Positions 1 through 12,100 of a DNA stretch of 64,000 nucleotides are shown one piece after another. Both the position numbers and the translations under genes were made by a program. Position 1 is the first letter of the stretch. Each line of letters begins with the position of its first letter. This stretch comes from Craspedostauros australis (lineage: Eukaryota; Bacillariophyta; Bacillariophyceae; Mastogloiales; Achnanthaceae): the NCBI GenBank assembly GCA_026770025.1, contig JAMXDE010000005.1:1488001-1552000 (forward strand). Reading direction: 5' to 3'. The notes beneath the pieces are model-generated. The model worked only from the letters and a program-made list of their open reading frames with translations. It was not told where the DNA came from and made no database searches.

Positions 1-45
1 CGTTGCTGGACGTCTCTCCCTGCCCACGCCTTAACCGTGAACACC

Positions 46-1272
46 TCAAGAGCAGGCATCTGGGTTTGGCGTTGGGCAGTCCTCGATTGGCTTTTTGATG
101 GTATAGGTAGCATAGGTAGAGTTGACGAATCCAGGACACATATCCGTGTTGACACAGTCTTGGCAGTGGTTCGCCAAACGGCAGGTATCTGGAGCAATGA
201 CAAGGTCATCAACGGCAGCGTCACTGTTAGCGACACCATCGCAGCTACTTGCCGACGCACACGCACCGTCCCCAATAAAAACGCTTCCACGAATCTTGGA
301 ACCACCTCTGTGGGCATTCCTGCACGCATTTTGTCCTTGGCATGCGTTTTCTCCGATGATGATGTCAGCGATGACGGGCAAGGCGATCTGTCCCTGGTTT
401 TGACGATGTCCAAGATCCATGCAGCTGTTCAACTCCCTGCATGCTCCACGCTGAACATGGATTGAACCACAGATGTTCTTTCCGAGATTCTGGCAGCTAA
501 AAGGAGCGGTGCATGCATCTGGTCCAATAATCTTGTTACCGATGACAGCGCTGCTTTTTGGGTGAGATGGGACGAACCGTCCAAAGTTGCTGCAGGAGTT
601 CTCCCCAATGCAGCTATTGAAGATCATGGCTTTGGGAGCGACGTTGGTGCAAGAGCCAACTGATGTGCAGGAATCTGGAGTGATGGTAAATGTCCCACCG
701 CCGAATGAGCAACCTCCGGATGGACAGCAACGGTATCCTCTGGCACTGCATGCTGTGGTGAGTGCGCCACCTCGTCCGGTCATGATGATCCTGTTGCCTT
801 CGACAGCATTCAAGATGGCGGCGATAGCGTTGCCATCATTCTTCACACGGTCAAAGAGTTTTTGGGAGTTGGCTGGCGTGCTTGCCTTGTTTTTCGCGTT
901 GCATGCGAAGATGCTCTTGACGAGCCTGTCCTTATTGCCTGGGAGGTCCTCGATGTCCGCCAAAAAGCCAGCACATAGACCACCAGCCTCGTCGCAAAAA
1001 ACTTCGGACGCAGGGCTTCTCATGTTGAAGTCGCTGGTGACATCTCCCGGCGTTCGGAGGCAGCCGACGACCATGGAAGGTGGAACAGGAGTCTCAGTCG
1101 GCTCCTCAGTCGGCTCCTCTGATGGCATCAACGACGGCATCGACGTCGGCGTAGCCCCTTCCAACGATCTTCGCGGAGCGAACGCCGAATCTTCAGCTGG
1201 ATCCAAAGCCAGCGTCATTGCCATGTTGGCAAAGACGAGAGCGCCGATAATAGATGCCTTGATCTTGAACAT
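46..1272 (-). CDS. Secreted cysteine-rich repeat protein
   Basis: 408-residue protein of unknown function, probably exported to the cell surface or wall. Residues 1-22 form a signal peptide (charged start, then a hydrophobic core). A Pro/Ser/Glu/Thr-rich stretch at about 43-65 (PSLMPSEEPTEEPTETP) resembles linkers common in diatom extracellular proteins. From about residue 175 the chain is built of irregular repeats of the form I-x-x-x-A/S-C-x4-S/A-C-x-N, with regularly spaced Cys pairs and hydrophobic residues, suggestive of a solenoid such as a beta-helix. No catalytic motif is visible. The start is the first ATG, directly before the signal peptide, and the frame is intact to a TGA. A long antisense frame (587-1408) is taken as a shadow. 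The export call is fairly safe; the repeat-fold call is inference. Confidence 0.8.
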   Translation of the reverse strand: MFKIKASIIGALVFANMAMTLALDPAEDSAFAPRRSLEGATPTSMPSLMPSEEPTEEPTETPVPPSMVVGCLRTPGDVTSDFNMRSPASEVFCDEAGGLCAGFLADIEDLPGNKDRLVKSIFACNAKNKASTPANSQKLFDRVKNDGNAIAAILNAVEGNRIIMTGRGGALTTACSARGYRCCPSGGCSFGGGTFTITPDSCTSVGSCTNVAPKAMIFNSCIGENSCSNFGRFVPSHPKSSAVIGNKIIGPDACTAPFSCQNLGKNICGSIHVQRGACRELNSCMDLGHRQNQGQIALPVIADIIIGENACQGQNACRNAHRGGSKIRGSVFIGDGACASASSCDGVANSDAAVDDLVIAPDTCRLANHCQDCVNTDMCPGFVNSTYATYTIKKPIEDCPTPNPDACS

Positions 1273-1960
1273 GGTTGCTATCGGTTGGTTGTTTTGTTGT
1301 TTTATTGTTTTGTTGTTTTGTCAGTGTGCCTCGTTATCTGCATGGAACGAAACAGTGCGTACGCAGATGCAGATGGGTCGCAGACGTGTTGTACCATGCG
1401 AAGAATAGGTGGAAACGAATCACATCATTGACCGCAACCAGATCAGATAGGAGTCAACATGCGATCCGTCCAGCGATTTGTTTGTTGAGAGAAGCGTCGT
1501 GATTTTGGATGGACGAACAAGTGGACAATGTGATGAGTGTGTGATGAGCGAGTGATGAGCGGGTATCTGAGAATAAGGGAGAACGAGAACGAAGTCTGCT
1601 GTTGCCGAACGTGGTGGTAAAGTGGAGTGGCATTGCATTGCATTGCATGAACACATTCTGACATCGGTGGACCACCATGAGAACAGCTCGCAGGTAGAGC
1701 AGAGGACGATTCCGAGAGTGTGTAGGTGGTTGGCAAGCTGGATCCGGAAACGACTCTTCACGCCAGTCACAATGCCGCGTTGGCATCTGCTGCCTTGTGC
1801 CATGGTGTTGACAATGGCCGCTGCCATGATGAACACAAATGAACGTACCGTTGACTTCGTTCTGTTTCGGTTTTCGATCAGTTGGTGGTGTGCTTCGAGA
1901 TGGCTGTGGTTGTGTTTTGCTTGCACTTAGGCGTTGTGCGACTACTACTATATAGTTATC

Positions 1961-2000
<40 letters not shown>

Positions 2001-3857
2001 TGAGATTGTTGCTTTTATGAGATACGAAAAGGGATCCAAGATCATTCGAAGTGAGTATGGGTACTTTCATGCGGAGAAGTATGGTATGGTGCATAGGAAG
2101 AGGACGATGGCTCTGCACAACACGTCCTTGATAGGTGACATGCCTCCCGTCCATGTTGGTTGTTGAGAGGTAGCAATCTTCGTTGGTCCTTGAGGGTTCT
2201 ACAAGGTGGAAGTGTGTTCAATTATTTGGCGCACAACAGCCAAGAAGGCGACCACATGTTGTCAATAATTCCGATTGTTTCTTCCCGATGAGAAACACGG
2301 AAAAATGCATGCGATCTTCGGGGCGACCCGACATAACACGTTTTTGGCGTTCCACTCCATACACAGTTCGACCATCGGTGCTGCACATAGCACGCAAGGG
2401 AGGAGCGGAGACTTATGCGGCTTGATACCACCACAGAGTCCGAAGTATAATAGAACGAAAAGGATCTCTCCCACGAAACACTTCTGCAAATCGTGGTGTA
2501 TCACACTCATTCTCGTAGTCAAGGTATACAACCACGAATGGTGGACCATGACAGCTTTCACTCTCATTCGCAATGCCTTTGTTCACAGTCGTATCTCACG
2601 AGCAAGAACAAGAACAAGAACGATACGAGAGGCAAAGAGTGGAAGGCGATGTCAGGTGTTTCTTTGTGAAAGGAGTACGACTGTTCCCTCAAAGTGGGAT
2701 CCTTGTCTCATACTCGTGTAATAGACACTCTGAGACTGCTCGTTCTTCTTGATTCGATTGGGGTGATTATTCATCGTGCCCACTTCACGAATGACGACGA
2801 AGAAACACAGCCAATCATCGTCACCACACACTCGCATACACGTGCGAATACCCGAGGCGTGTTCGTACTTGAAGCATCGTGACAACAAACCACTGGTTAC
2901 TTCGGTCTCAGACATTTCTTGGCAAGACAGGGGGAAGTGTGTCTCTGCTCTCGCAGGCGAAATGATAGAACATATAATACCTACTGTGTATCATTCCTCA
3001 ATGCACATGGCTCCCCTTTGGCTGCCTTCTCTGTTTGGATGTGACCAGTGAAAATAGTTGGATCCATCTGGGGAGAAGAATCTGTAGAGAATGATCCACG
3101 AGGATTCTTTGCTGAATGATCGCATGGTGCATTGTATGTACACAGTCCAGATTCGTCATGATGTGTACTAACGCATCGAACGCTCCAACTACACTCGTCA
3201 TTGGTACCATGCGAATGAGTCGTGTGGTATTCGTGTACCACAGGACGAATACCGATACAGTCACGAGACTCTTCGTGTGTGATGAATCATAATATTTTTA
3301 TGTTCACAGTTGCCGCAACTCCCAAGCGTGGGATCGCTTTCTCATGTCGCAGACTGGTTCGAAATTCAGATATCTTGATTCCTCAATTCCACATCATCTC
3401 ATTGACACCTTGCAATTCAGATATATTGGTTCATCCAATAGATCTGAATAAGAAGTCCTCAATTGCACAGCTTCAGAATTATGGCAGTACTGGTCACCGT
3501 GGACCGGAACATGCCATCTGATCTTGCTTTCACCTCTGCACTTGAAACATGCATTCCTGACACATGTGGATCCACACACAGTGCAGGACATCAATCACAA
3601 CACCATTGTTGTGGGCAACTTGTGCAATCTCATTCCTTCCATCATCATCTTGAATTGCACTTGTCATACTCACAATTCTGACTTCAACAGATCAGAATTG
3701 GGCCAGCTTTCGATAACATAATCACATCTACTTTGAGCACACACACAATACACAACATTCTACATACTTCATTGTCAGATCTGATCAGTCTCTATTTGAA
3801 GTAAGTACCCTGTATTGTATTCTGTTCTATCAATATTTTCCTATTCGCAGTGTCGTG
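1273..3857. other. Long stretch without a recognisable gene
   Basis: About 2.6 kb upstream of the Cys-rich gene. Open frames on both strands are short and have biased, low-information composition. A minus-strand frame at 3394-3594 has a CxxC...CxxC pattern (CTVCGS...CFKC), but I could not extend it into a credible gene. The left part presumably contains the promoter of the gene ending at 46. Confidence 0.5.
1961..2000. repeat. (GTTGCT)n microsatellite
   Basis: Seen directly as about six GTTGCT/GCTGCT units in intergenic DNA. Confidence 0.9.
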
Positions 3858-4044
3858 CGTTGGCGAATTCCGAGCACAGTGATTCCCTACTGGTAGACGG
3901 TGATGTTATTGCTGCTTCTGTTTGCTGTTTAATTACATGTGTGGTTGAGTATCTCTGTGGATAGCTCCTGTTCGATTGATTGCTCGCTCAATCTCTCTTG
4001 ACTATGAATTCACACAAGATGCTCTCTTGCGTTTCCATCTCTAC

Positions 4045-4087
<43 letters not shown>

Positions 4088-4618
4088 TAATCATACGCAT
4101 GCTCTACACGTCAATCGTCCGCCTCTCATGTTGGTCTCTTGCTTTACATGTAGTCATAGATCCTTCACATGGTTCTCATGTTGCACTTTGAAGATCTCAT
4201 TTGCTCTTGGTCATAGCATCTTCGCAATCTTGTTCCAATGTGGAGATGGCCCATGATGTGGCAATGACATCTCCTGTGTTGGCGTCACTCGTCACCATTC
4301 CATGGCTCTGTCGATTCCATGTTCTATTGATGATGCTTGAGGTCATTGAGGGTGGTGTCACTTCAGGTTTAGTTGGGAAGTAGATCAATTTACACTTGAC
4401 ATCACATGGTTGCCGGGTTGCGGCTGTACCGAATCTCTGATGCTCTCAGAGTTGAGTTGTGACATGTTTCCAACGGAACTTTGGATGCACAGACGTACCA
4501 AGCTTGTGATACGGTTCATTCAATTACTGCTTACAGACCAAGTATACATCGACAGCACTTGTAAAATGGGTAGAAGGACAATGGGTGAGCAATGCACATA
4601 CACATATACATCCCAACA
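3858..4618 (-). repeat. Old, diverged LTR of the resident copia family
   Basis: Collinear with the LTR at 5371-6161 but strongly diverged. It starts with a CGTTGGCGAATTCCGAGCAC-like end, has a long (CT)n run at 4049-4083 where the young LTRs have a shorter one, keeps the block AGGTTTAGTTGGGAAGTA near 4363-4380, and ends in a degraded copy of the shared tail (ACATCCCAACA, 4608-4618). No matching target duplication is visible, so it is either an old solo LTR or one end of a larger decayed element. Its orientation is the same as that of the intact element. Confidence 0.7.
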
Positions 4619-4621
4619 CGC

Positions 4622-5370
4622 TCATAGGAGGAAGCTACATGTGTGGTGACCCTTGCCATGGCAAGAGGAGCAGAATGCAACCTTGTTGGGCTGATAAAAC
4701 TCAGACTGCTTGCGCTCGCCGCGTTTGCACATGATGTCCAACATGGAACTGCGGAGTGGTGGGATCCCCTTGATGGTGAGGGCAAGGGCCAACACATGCA
4801 ATTGAGGAGGCATGCACTTGTTGCCTGGGGCCAGGGACAGAGAGGTGATATGGTGCTCCACTGGCATGTGATGAGAGAGAAGACCTTCAAGGAATCGGCG
4901 GGAGAGCTCAACAGCAGTGATCGTGCGCCGTTTAACAACACTCTCAGTCTGCTGGAACTTCAACAGCACCATGACAAACTTGATGACGTTGTGCGAATCA
5001 CTGTACTTGGGCGCCTGGCTCACGGTGTTGGCAACGCACATGTATGCATCAGAGAGCACCTGGCGCAGGAAAATTAAAGAGAAATGGCGTGGAGACATGC
5101 CAAAAGTCCCAGAGTAGAATAGGGAGATTGCAGGGTCATCCAAATCCAGGATGCCATTTTGCTGCAGCTTCTTGTTCAGCCACTCGCCAGCACGGATGAC
5201 ATGCTCTTGTGGAGCATTGCGTGGAATGATGGAGCACTGTGGGCTGAAAGCGGAAAGCAGGCAGGTGTGGATGTCAACTCCAGCAGCCTCAGTCTGGAGC
5301 TGGGTGTGCCACTTGAGCACACTGGTGGGCATGTCACCAGCAAGCTTCAGCTCCTTCCACTGCCAATGCC
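4622..5370 (-). pseudogene. 3' part of an unrecognised gene split by LTR insertions
   Basis: About 250 codons read cleanly on the minus strand from the edge of the intact copia element to a TGA at 4622, only 3 bp from the old LTR. The predicted protein is mostly helical and ends with a Cys/His cluster, CSSCHGKGHHTC, like a short zinc knuckle. When the copia element and one copy of its AATGCC duplication are removed, the frame joins in phase to 13304-13471 (AAIGH then WQWKELKL), so this was one uninterrupted reading frame before insertion. The Cys/His tail and the nearby LTR would fit a Gag-like protein of an older element; an unrelated host gene is equally possible. Product not recognised. 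Confidence 0.55.
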
Positions 5371-6161
5371 TGTTGGCAAGTTCCGCGCACGGTAACCTAC
5401 GATCGTGGAAGATGGTGTTGGTTGATAGTCGTCTGTTTGCTATTTCATTACTTGGCTACTCCGATGCTCTCGGTGTACGCCCGTTCTCTTGCCCGATGCT
5501 CTCGGCGCTTCAATCTGTTTCGTAGATTCGGTCTCCGACTATGAGTCGGTACGCGAGATCCTCTCTCGCTCCTCTCTGTATTCTCTCTCTCTCTCTCAAT
5601 ATCGTGTGCTCGTGCTACACGATCCTCCGTGTTTGATGCGTGCTCCGCATTCGACACTCCGTTCATTCAGTACTGGCTTCTACTCCATGAGTACTTACCA
5701 TTTGAAGTTCACCTTCAGTATCCATGATCTTCATGAGTCATCGTATCTTCGCCTCCTGCTCTGACTTGGAGACAGCTGTCGACGTGGTGACATGTTGACA
5801 TCCTGTCGACGTCAGTAGGCGTCCTTCTGCTCTCCAGATGTCACGTTCCATTGGTGATGCAGTAGTCTGTCAGATGATATCGTCATCTGAGGTTTAGTTG
5901 GGAAGTACCTCGAGATTCTCTTGGTACCATTGATGCATGGACGGACGATTTTCTGATTCTTCCAGAAATCGTTATTTGCAAATTTCCTCCAGAAATCTTG
6001 CCCCTTTTTGTGTGTTCCATTTCCCCTGTAATTCTGACGAATCACAGCATACTATCGACACGAGTATAGTTATACCGTCCAAGTGCGTATGAGAGAATAG
6101 CGGGTGAACGATGCACATATACACGTACATCTTGATATATACTCACATGTACATCTCGACA
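5371..6161 (-). repeat. 3' LTR of the intact copia element
   Basis: 791 bp, starting TGTTGGCAAG and ending CATCTCGACA on the plus strand. It differs from the 5' LTR by two substitutions. It contains a (CT)n run near 5581-5597 and two copies of CTGTCGACGT (5776-5785 and 5803-5812). Confidence 0.95.
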
Positions 6162-6169
6162 CCCTTCCT
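6162..6169 (-). other. Polypurine tract of the copia element
   Basis: AGGAAGGG on the minus strand immediately before the 3' LTR, where plus-strand DNA priming is expected in LTR retrotransposons. Confidence 0.6.
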
Positions 6170-6181
6170 GTGTGCATTCGG

Positions 6182-9100
6182 TCATTCGAATGTTCTCGAT
6201 ATGTCAAGGTATGACTTCTCATGTTCACGTTGCAAGTCGGCCTTGATGTTCTTGGTGAATCCGTCGCTTGTGTTCTGCTCGGATTTGACGAAAATGATTT
6301 CGATGGTTTTGTTGATTACCATGTTCCTCACGTAGTGATGGCGCACGTCGATGTGCCGCGATCGTTGGGATGTTGATGGGTTCTTGGCGATGAAGATCGC
6401 CCCGATGTTGTCCACGCGGACCTTGATCGGTGTCTTCACTGGGACGCCCACACTTTCGAGTAGCTGCATGACGAAGAAGATCTCCTTTGCCGCTTCGGAA
6501 AGGGCAACGTATTCTGCTTCGGATGAGCTGAGTGTGACGGCCTTCTGTGCCTTGGATCGCCAAAGGATTGGTACCTTGCACAGGTATAGGATGAATCCCC
6601 CTACGCTGATTCTTGTATTCTTGTCTCCTGCATATTCGCTATCGCAGAAGAGCTCCATGTCCCAGCCGTCGTCATCTGGACGCGCTGGATGGATCTTCAA
6701 TCCATAGTCCTTTGTATCGATCACATACTTGATGATCCGATACATCTCCTTCATTGCGGCCTTGGTGGGCCCGATCAATACCTTGGAGAGTTCCCTCACA
6801 GGGTTCGCGATATCTGGTCGCGAGTGCTTGATGAGGAAGAGTAGCATACCGACGCCTCGGCGGTATTCGGCATGTTCTTCCGGTCCGACCTTCTGCAGTC
6901 CGTTATCTTCGGATGGTCGTACGATGATTTGACCCGGGGTTCCCGGTGTCCCATAACGTTGCATCTTCTCAACCTTGGCTCCGAACTCTTCGATGAGGTG
7001 TCGGATGAGATGTGGTTGACGCAATGTCGCTCTAGTCTTGTCATGGTTCAATTCGATGTTGCAGCTGAGGTAGTCTCCGAGTCCGCGCTCGATTGTCACC
7101 TTGAATTTGCTGCCTTGGATGTCCTTCAGGAATGTCTCCAGTGCCTTGGAGTCTCCGCAACAGAAGCAATCGTCCACGTAGATGGCCACGATCATGCTTC
7201 CTTCGTTCGTCTTCCTGTAGAACAGGCACGGGTCTGCTGCGCTCTGTTCGAAGTTGATATTCTTGAGGGTCGATACCAACATCTTGAACCATTGCCTGGC
7301 GCTCTGCACAAGTCCGTAGATTGGCTTGTGTAGGGTCAGGGCTTCGTCTGGTTGATGATCCATCCCATTGGGACAGTTCATGTAGATCTCCTCGTCGAGG
7401 TCTCCATGTAGGAATGCCGTTACGACATCGACGAGTGCGCAGTCCATCTTCTTGATTAGCATGATCACCATCATGACCCGATAGGTCACGTCATGGATGA
7501 CGGGTGAGTAATGCTCTTGGAAGTCTACTCCTGCGACTTGTGAATAGCCACATGCAACGAGCCGCGCTCGATGTGTGCCGTCACGCTTCAGCTTGAAGAC
7601 CCATTTGCACTTGCAGCATCTGCGGCCGCGTGGAATGGCGTCTCGTTTGATCTTACTGTATACCTTGCGTGTATCCATGGAGTCGAACTCTTTCTTGATG
7701 GCTGCTCGATATCCTTTTCGATGGATAGGATCTGGGTGATTGAAGGCTCCATCGAATGTTGTAGGTTCGATGTGCTTCTCTGGTTCCTTGTTCTCGTCTT
7801 GCATCGACAATCCGATGTCGATCGCTGGTCTCTCGGTGATGATTGCATTCATTCCGTATAGTCCTGTTGTGCTATAGTGAGTGATCTCGATCTCTTCATC
7901 TTCGTCTTCGATTTCTTCGTCATCTGTAGTTTCGTTGTTGGAATCGTCGATCACCTCGTCGCTGAGTTCGTCACTCGCCTCACTGGATGATGGATCGCTC
8001 TCATAGCCTTCTTCCTTTCGACCTCGTTCGTTGAAGTCTTCGAGCTCGCGCAGAGCTCTGGGAATACTCTTCCCTGCGGTTGGCTTGGGATTAGTTTCTC
8101 CCTTCCTGCCTCGTGCTTCGTGACGTCGGATCCTCTCCTTTCTAGCTATGTCACGCTTGTTTGGTTTGCTTGGTGGAGATCTAGATGGTGTGTCATGTGT
8201 AGACCTTGCTGGTGTGTTCGGAGGAGTGACACCTGTCTCGTCATCGGCTTCGTCGCCGGAGGGTAGGATTTCGTCATCCTCATGATTGGATTCGTTCCAA
8301 TCTTCCTCGTCATTCTGGATTAGTTGAGTCACTACTCCGTCGTCCTCATTATCCTCGTCATCATTGTCTGATAGGATGTAGTACCTGTTGCTGTCAGCGA
8401 AAGATACTCTCTTCGCTTCCGATGTTTGACGCGTTGCCGTCCTTGGCGTTGCTCCCTTCCGTCCGATGGTTGTGAAGCCGTCTGCGTCCGTTGTTCCTGT
8501 TTCGTTGGATATGTTCGGTGCTGGTGCCCAACCACGGAACTGTCCGTATGATTGGTTGAGCCACTTGATGTCCCGTGAACAGATGAGTGACTTGGTCGAT
8601 GGTCTATACATGTTGTAAACTCCTGATGCATGTTGGTGTGCATATCCGATGAATACCATCTCTTCTCCTCTGTTCTTGAGTTTCGCGGTAATCCCGCCGT
8701 AGGTAGTCTTCACAACACCCACCTCTCCAAATGTGCGGAGCGCGTCCGCATATGGTGGATCGTTGCCGAAGAATTGTCGATGTGGTGACTTTCTCTGGTT
8801 CTTCGCTACGGTGATGTTGGCGATGGCGGTGGCAGTGCTAGCAGCTGCTGCCCACAGGCCATGCCTATACTCTTCATCGAGCTGTGCTCCGTTGAGCATG
8901 GAGCGAATCTTGGTGTAGAGGTACGCGAACTTGCGTTCCACTCTTCCGTTCTGTTGCGGCGTGTTCGATGCCGTGTATTCGAATTTCACGTTGAGTCCTG
9001 CATCGATGAGAATATCCTCCGTGGATTTGTTCTCTCCGCTGTTGTCACCTCGGAAGATGATCTGTTGGTCACCAGTCTGTGACTTGATCGTCTGGATGAA

Positions 9101-12100
9101 TCGTTTGATGTATCCTGGTTGATCACTCTTGTTCTTGAGAAAGAAACTCCAGCAGTGATCCGTGCAGTCGTCCACGATCAGGGTCCAGTAGCGTTTATCT
9201 CCGAAGCTTATGTGTTTAGTGTAACTAATGTCAATGAAGAACCGTTCGCCGCGGCGAGTAGCTCTTGGAATAGTTGCCTTCGGAATATTCTTCACTCTTG
9301 CGTTCGCGACCGCGCAGTCACGACACACCGGCATGTCGCCGATGATTTTCCATCCGTATTGAGCGGCCGTCCGCTTCATGGTCTCGAGTGGCGCGTGGCC
9401 GAGCATTCGGTGCAAGTTCACCGCGCTGATCTCCTTGGATGGATTCTTGACGATGGCTGTGCAAGCCTTGTCGTCGTCTGTTGGCATGATGGGATGCATC
9501 TGCACTCCCGTGATGAATCCGTTGGATGTGGGGAAGACTCGATCGAACACGATCTTCGTTCCGGATCCGTTGATGATGTCCATCAGAATGCCGTTGTTAC
9601 CAAGCTGGTAACCGTTGTACAGAGCCTTGTTCGTGGAGAAAAGGTTCACCGCCATCTTGGGTGTGTACTTCACATCATCGAGCCGGATGACGTGGCCAGT
9701 GTTATCTCGCTGCTTGACCTTCAAGCGAATGGATCCCATTTTGGGAGAGTCCAGTTTCGTGCTGTCTCCCACTTGGACGAAGGACTTGATGTGCCGCACG
9801 TTGAAGAGAGCGGCATCCGAGTTGACGATGTGACACGAAGCTCCGCTGTCGGCGAGCCAGGTGTCTTTGTTGACCTTGTCCTTGTACTTGGTGCTCAGTT
9901 CGTGGAGTTGCTCCACAGCTGCCGCAGCTATCTCGTCGTCGAAGCTGCCGTCGTCGTTGTCTTCGTGGACTCCATCTTCGTTGTATGGATGATGATGGTC
10001 TCCGTCATCCATGTCGTCGGGTAGTTGCGCGTAGTCCGATGGAATCGTAGTGTTCCGATGAGATCCTGTGGCTGGATCGTATGGGTAGACGCGTGATCGC
10101 TCTCGCAAGAGCACGCGCATGCATCCTCCAAGGATGTAATGCAGATCCGTATCTGGGATCGTTTCCGAGTCGTTCCCTTCCAGTATGCGGTTGACGATGA
10201 TTGCATTGGCGAGGATCTCTTCGATTGAGTCGAAGTGCTCGGATAGGATGGATCCCATCATGTTCACCCATATTGGCATGAGTGCTCCTCGTGTCGTTCC
10301 TGGGAATACTCGCATTCCCGCTTCCATCACGGCGTCAAAGATGAGCTGCTTTTGGATTATCAATGCTGTTGCTGTTGCATTCGGGATGGTGCTGTGACGG
10401 AGGAGGTAGTCGACGCTATTGGGATTCTCAATATCCGGGAAGTCGATATTCGATGGATAGACGACACGCTCGTTTGGATTGAAGCTGTCGTCTGGATGAT
10501 TGCCGTCCTCGGATTCGTCGCTGTCATCCTCGTCGAAGATGCCCGATCTGTTGTTCCCCGCCGCTGGAGGAGGCGGCGCCGCGGCGCGGCGCGTTTCGCC
10601 TTGATTGATGAAGGTTCCCGTTCTCTCGTATCTCCCAGCTTGAGGAGGAGGCAACTCGTCACGGTTCGCCTCGTCGTCTTCATCTGCGCCGTCCTCGTCG
10701 GCGTCGTCGTCGTCGTCATCGCTCATGGCCTCTTCGATGTCGCTATCGTTGGCCTCGTCCATCTCAGCTTCGTCGCCGTATGAACCGATCAGGTCGTGCG
10801 CGTTGAAGCAGCATTCGTAGCTCACTTCGCGTCTTGGATCCACCTCGTGGATGATTGGCTCCTCACTGAGCCACTCCGGGATGATCTCATCATCCTGCAC
10901 TTCGTCGTCACTCCCGACGTATTCGAAGTTATCGAAGAAGGAGTCTTCGATGTAGTCGTCGGACACCAACATGCAGAGCGGCATGTCCTTTGCTGAGAGT
11001 ACCATCTCGTGCCCGCTCTTGTCGTGTCCTTCCGTAGCCGCGTTGGCTTGTTCGTTGTTCTTCTTCTCGTTGAACTTCTTCTTTCGGCACTCCGCCTCAC
11101 GATGTCCGAAGATGCCACAGTAGTTGCACTTGCCCTTGAAGCCGCTTCCCTTGTTGCGCTTTCCGTTCATCTTGTTGTTGTTGTTGTTGTTTTTCTTGTT
11201 GTTCGGTTTCTTGCGTTCTGGGCAATCGGCGGATCTATGGCCATACACGCCACAGTTGTGGCAAGTACCCTTGAAGTCACCGGTGCTTGTGAAGCCGGTG
11301 TCGTTGCTCTTCGTGTTGCTGTCTTGGAAGTCGTCGACGTATGCCTTGCCTCCTCTGTGGGTGGCGTATGCAGTACGGAGTACTCCTCTGATCGCGTTGA
11401 TGGTAACCAGTTCCGGATTGAACGTGAGTTGGTGTTGGAAGTTCACGACGTGGGTTTTGTATTCCACGCTCACCGTGCTGAGGATCTGCATGATCATTTC
11501 CTCGTCTGTAATCTCGTACTTGACATCGTGGAGACGCGATCGTAGACTCTCGAGTTGCGTGATGTAGATGTCGGGGTCCGTGTCTCTCTTCATCTTTTCG
11601 TTGTTGAATTGGCGCTTGAGTTTGATCTTCGTTACTGCGTCGGATGGTCGGAACTTCTCCGCGAGAACGTTCCACGCTCCGTGTGCGTCTCCTTCGGGGT
11701 AGTCGACGGAGATGCATTGGTTGATGTACTGGATGGCTTGCTTGCCCTTTCCTTTCTCTGCATCCATCATGAGGATCAGATCGCTGAAGCAATCGCATCC
11801 CAGCTCGTAGATCTCCTCCATCGCTTCCTTGTCTTCATCGGCGGCTGCCGCGATCTCGCTCACTGTTGGCACCTTGGTCTTGCCCAACATCACGTCTCTC
11901 GTCTTCTGTGCACGAGCGTATGCCTTCGCTTGGGACTCCCATGCGCTGTAGTCTTCCTGTTCACCGCTGAACATCGGCGCCTTGATGCGTCGCTTGTTCA
12001 CGTTGGCTGATGTCGCCATGTTGATTCGTTGTTTCGTCGTTGGTGCGCTCGCGCCCTTGATTTTCGTCTGTTTCTGTGTTGTCGATTCTTCGATTTTCGC

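Noticed and set aside
1420-1926. 168-codon minus-strand frame upstream of the first gene
   Set aside because: His/Ser-rich with no pattern; overlapping frames of similar length exist in other phases, as expected by chance.
3394-3720. Zinc-finger or piggyBac-like C-terminal remnant
   Set aside because: A CxxC...CxxC pattern is present but the frame cannot be extended and the surrounding sequence lacks transposase motifs.
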